6,611 bases of DNA from Bacillota bacterium (GTDB lineage: Bacteria; Bacillota; GCA-003054495; Carboxydocellales; JAJZTU01). The position numbers and the translations under genes were made by a program. Below, one piece after another: positions 5,410 through 6,611 of this stretch (its first letter is position 1; every line of letters begins with the position of its first letter). The stretch spans positions 1 through 6,611 of the forward strand of contig JAJZTU010000195.1 in NCBI GenBank assembly GCA_021848765.1, written 5' to 3'. Under the pieces are notes generated by a model that did no database searches, was not told the DNA's origin, and worked only from the letters and a program-made list of their open reading frames with translations.

Positions 5410-6303
5410 CTAACTGTACCAGGACAACAACATGGAAATAGTTACAAAGCTTAATACCGTGGTTACCAGGACAATGCTGGATACCAGTTGCGGGCTGGCC
5501 TCAAACTCGATAGCCAGGAGACTGGTAGTCACCGCCGTAGGCATGGCCGCTTCCAAGAGCAGCACCCGTTCAGTAAGGCCGCGTGGATCACCCAACAGGT
5601 AAATCAAAGCCACAGCTACCAGCGGAGAAAGCAGCAGCCTCAGCCCGGAGGCAACTCCAATCAAGGGCAATTCACCGGCTAGTTTAGTGGAAGAAAGCTG
5701 AATCCCCAAAGTCAACAGCATCACCGGTATGGAGGCTTGACCCATCATATTTAAAGTAAACCAAACCCTTCCCGGCAATTCCACCTGAAATAAGCGCAAC
5801 AGAAATGCCAGTACGATGGCCCAGATGGTAGGCATTTTTAAGATGTTTAACAGGGATTCCCGGACAGACTGCCTGGCCCTGGCAGCATAGAATACTGCCA
5901 GGGAATTCAGCAGGATGAGCTGCAGTACAATAAACACCACTGCCCGCTCTGCTCCTGCCTGGCCAAAGGCCAGCAGGACCACCGGCAAGCCGTAGTTGCT
6001 GCTGTTCATAAACACCGCACTTAGCTGCAGGGCGCTGCGTTCGGCAGAACCCGCCCCCAGGAATTTAGCCAGGAAACCACTCACCAGGTCCATCACTAAG
6101 GTCAGGAGCAGGGTAAAGAGCGCAATCAGGCCATAATCCTGCCAGCCCAGGGAGGCCTTTTGCAGAAAGGCCAGGACCAGGGCGGGCATCAACACATAGA
6201 TACTTAATTGAGAAATGGGCCTGGTATCCAGGCGGAGATGACGTCCCGCCAGATAACCCGAACCCACTGACAGCAATACAGGGATCAGAATTTCACCCTT
6301 CAT
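5410..6303 (-). CDS. AEC-family (auxin efflux carrier-like) membrane transporter
   Basis: This 297-residue, very hydrophobic protein fits the AEC/PIN-like family (PF03547, about 300-320 residues). About ten membrane segments can be read, at roughly 4-20, 33-48, 56-78, 92-112, 120-140, 158-173, 187-206, 214-237, 246-264 and 272-295. They form two five-helix halves around a basic central loop (141-155). Family-like motifs are YVLMPALVLAFL (36-47), NSSNYGLPVVLLAFG (100-114, in the unwound-helix region), ASIPVMLLTLGIQL (190-203) and AAMPTAVTTSLLA (252-264). Bacterial AEC members export or exchange organic acids such as malate or malonate, but the substrate here cannot be assigned. GAGG lies 7 nt before the ATG. 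The gene is 50 bp after the partial gene at the right edge and leads into the hydrolase gene, suggesting transport of a metabolite linked to the operon's acyl-CoA chemistry. Confidence 0.88.
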   Translation of the reverse strand: MKGEILIPVLLSVGSGYLAGRHLRLDTRPISQLSIYVLMPALVLAFLQKASLGWQDYGLIALFTLLLTLVMDLVSGFLAKFLGAGSAERSALQLSAVFMNSSNYGLPVVLLAFGQAGAERAVVFIVLQLILLNSLAVFYAARARQSVRESLLNILKMPTIWAIVLAFLLRLFQVELPGRVWFTLNMMGQASIPVMLLTLGIQLSSTKLAGELPLIGVASGLRLLLSPLVAVALIYLLGDPRGLTERVLLLEAAMPTAVTTSLLAIEFEASPQLVSSIVLVTTVLSFVTISMLLSWYS

Positions 6304-6353
6304 AGTTGCACCTCAAACCTGCCTGTTTTAATCCGGCGCACAGTTTTTGCCGG

Positions 6354-6611
6354 CTACTCCCCTACTACTTCCACTTCAAAGCAAACATCGTTAATGGTTA
6401 ACCTGAACGTGCGGGACCAACCGTTGCCATCAACGGCGTTATCCGCCAGAACTTGGTCCTGTTGGGCCACCGGTGGCACCGCGGGCTCCTGTTTAGCCAC
6501 TGCCGGTGTCATTAGCCCCGGTTTAGCCCCTGTTGGATTATCTGCCGGTACCGCCTGCCGGCTTTCCAGTTCCACCTGCCTGCTGACCAGGTCACAGACC
6601 CCATGTCTGGC
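6354..6611 (-). CDS. C-terminal end of an unidentified protein with Ala/Pro-rich linker and a biotinyl-domain-like terminal strand (runs off right edge)
   Basis: The frame is open from the window edge to a TAG at 6356-6354, giving at least 85 residues. A GTG at 6575 is internal and has no ribosome binding site, so the true start lies outside. The visible part is a short charged segment (VSRQVELESRQ), then a flexible linker rich in Ala, Pro, Val and Gln, then a terminal strand pair WSRTFRLTINDVCFEVEVVGE-like in character, of which FRLTINDVCFEVEV is the recognisable core. That core resembles the first strands before the biotinyl domain of decarboxylase and carboxylase carrier subunits (pattern F-x-V-T-V-N-G-x-x-Y-E-V-E-V), but the protein stops there with no biotin-accepting lysine motif. 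A carboxylase or decarboxylase subunit is possible; I cannot identify it. The AEC gene starts 50 bp downstream. Confidence 0.6.
   Translation of the reverse strand, partial: ARHGVCDLVSRQVELESRQAVPADNPTGAKPGLMTPAVAKQEPAVPPVAQQDQVLADNAVDGNGWSRTFRLTINDVCFEVEVVGE

Noticed and set aside
6333..6353. CCGGC/GCCGG inverted repeat after the partial gene at the right edge
   Set aside because: The stem is only 5 bp with an 11-nt loop and no T run on the minus strand, so it is too weak to call a terminator. Read-through into the transporter gene is likely.

Overview
The window looks like chromosomal DNA of a strictly anaerobic, spore-former-type Firmicute, most plausibly Peptococcaceae (Pelotomaculum/Desulfotomaculum-like). 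This is inferred from strong AGGAGG-type ribosome binding sites, GTG and TTG starts, an intermediate GC content, and acyl-CoA enzymes including an oxygen-sensitive 2-hydroxyacyl-CoA dehydratase/activase pair. No 16S or other phylogenetic marker is present, so the assignment is tentative. Every supported gene is on the minus strand, so transcription runs from right to left.

Unit 1 (about 6611 down to 2114) is a tightly packed operon. In order of transcription it holds: the 3' end of an unidentified gene with an Ala/Pro-rich linker and a short tail like the first strand of a biotinyl domain; an AEC-family membrane transporter; an isochorismatase-family cysteine hydrolase; a gamma-carbonic-anhydrase-like hexapeptide-repeat protein; an acetyl-CoA acetyltransferase (thiolase); and a 3-hydroxybutyryl-CoA dehydrogenase. 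A textbook intrinsic terminator follows. Thiolase plus 3-hydroxybutyryl-CoA dehydrogenase interconvert two acetyl-CoA and 3-hydroxybutyryl-CoA, the core of C4 acyl-CoA synthesis or of butyrate/crotonate oxidation. The dehydratase and acyl-CoA dehydrogenase steps are not in the window.

Unit 2 (2049 to 1711) is a small orphan gene of 112 codons. It encodes only the N-terminal core-binding domain of a tyrosine recombinase. It has a strong ribosome binding site and stops where the catalytic domain would begin.

Unit 3 (1628 down to the left edge) starts with a perfect TATAAT box. It encodes an HgdC/BcrA-type ATP-dependent activase (ASKHA fold, [4Fe-4S]), followed by the N-terminal 216 residues of a 2-hydroxyacyl-CoA dehydratase/benzoyl-CoA reductase family protein that runs off the window. 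The 141-bp gap between them carries a terminator-like hairpin, and a second perfect-armed hairpin overlaps the activase stop codon, so expression of the two genes may be partly uncoupled. Together the pair would perform ATP-driven low-potential electron transfer; the substrate cannot be read from this window.

No rRNA, tRNA, CRISPR array or complete mobile element was seen, and no gene-free stretch exceeds 300 bases.
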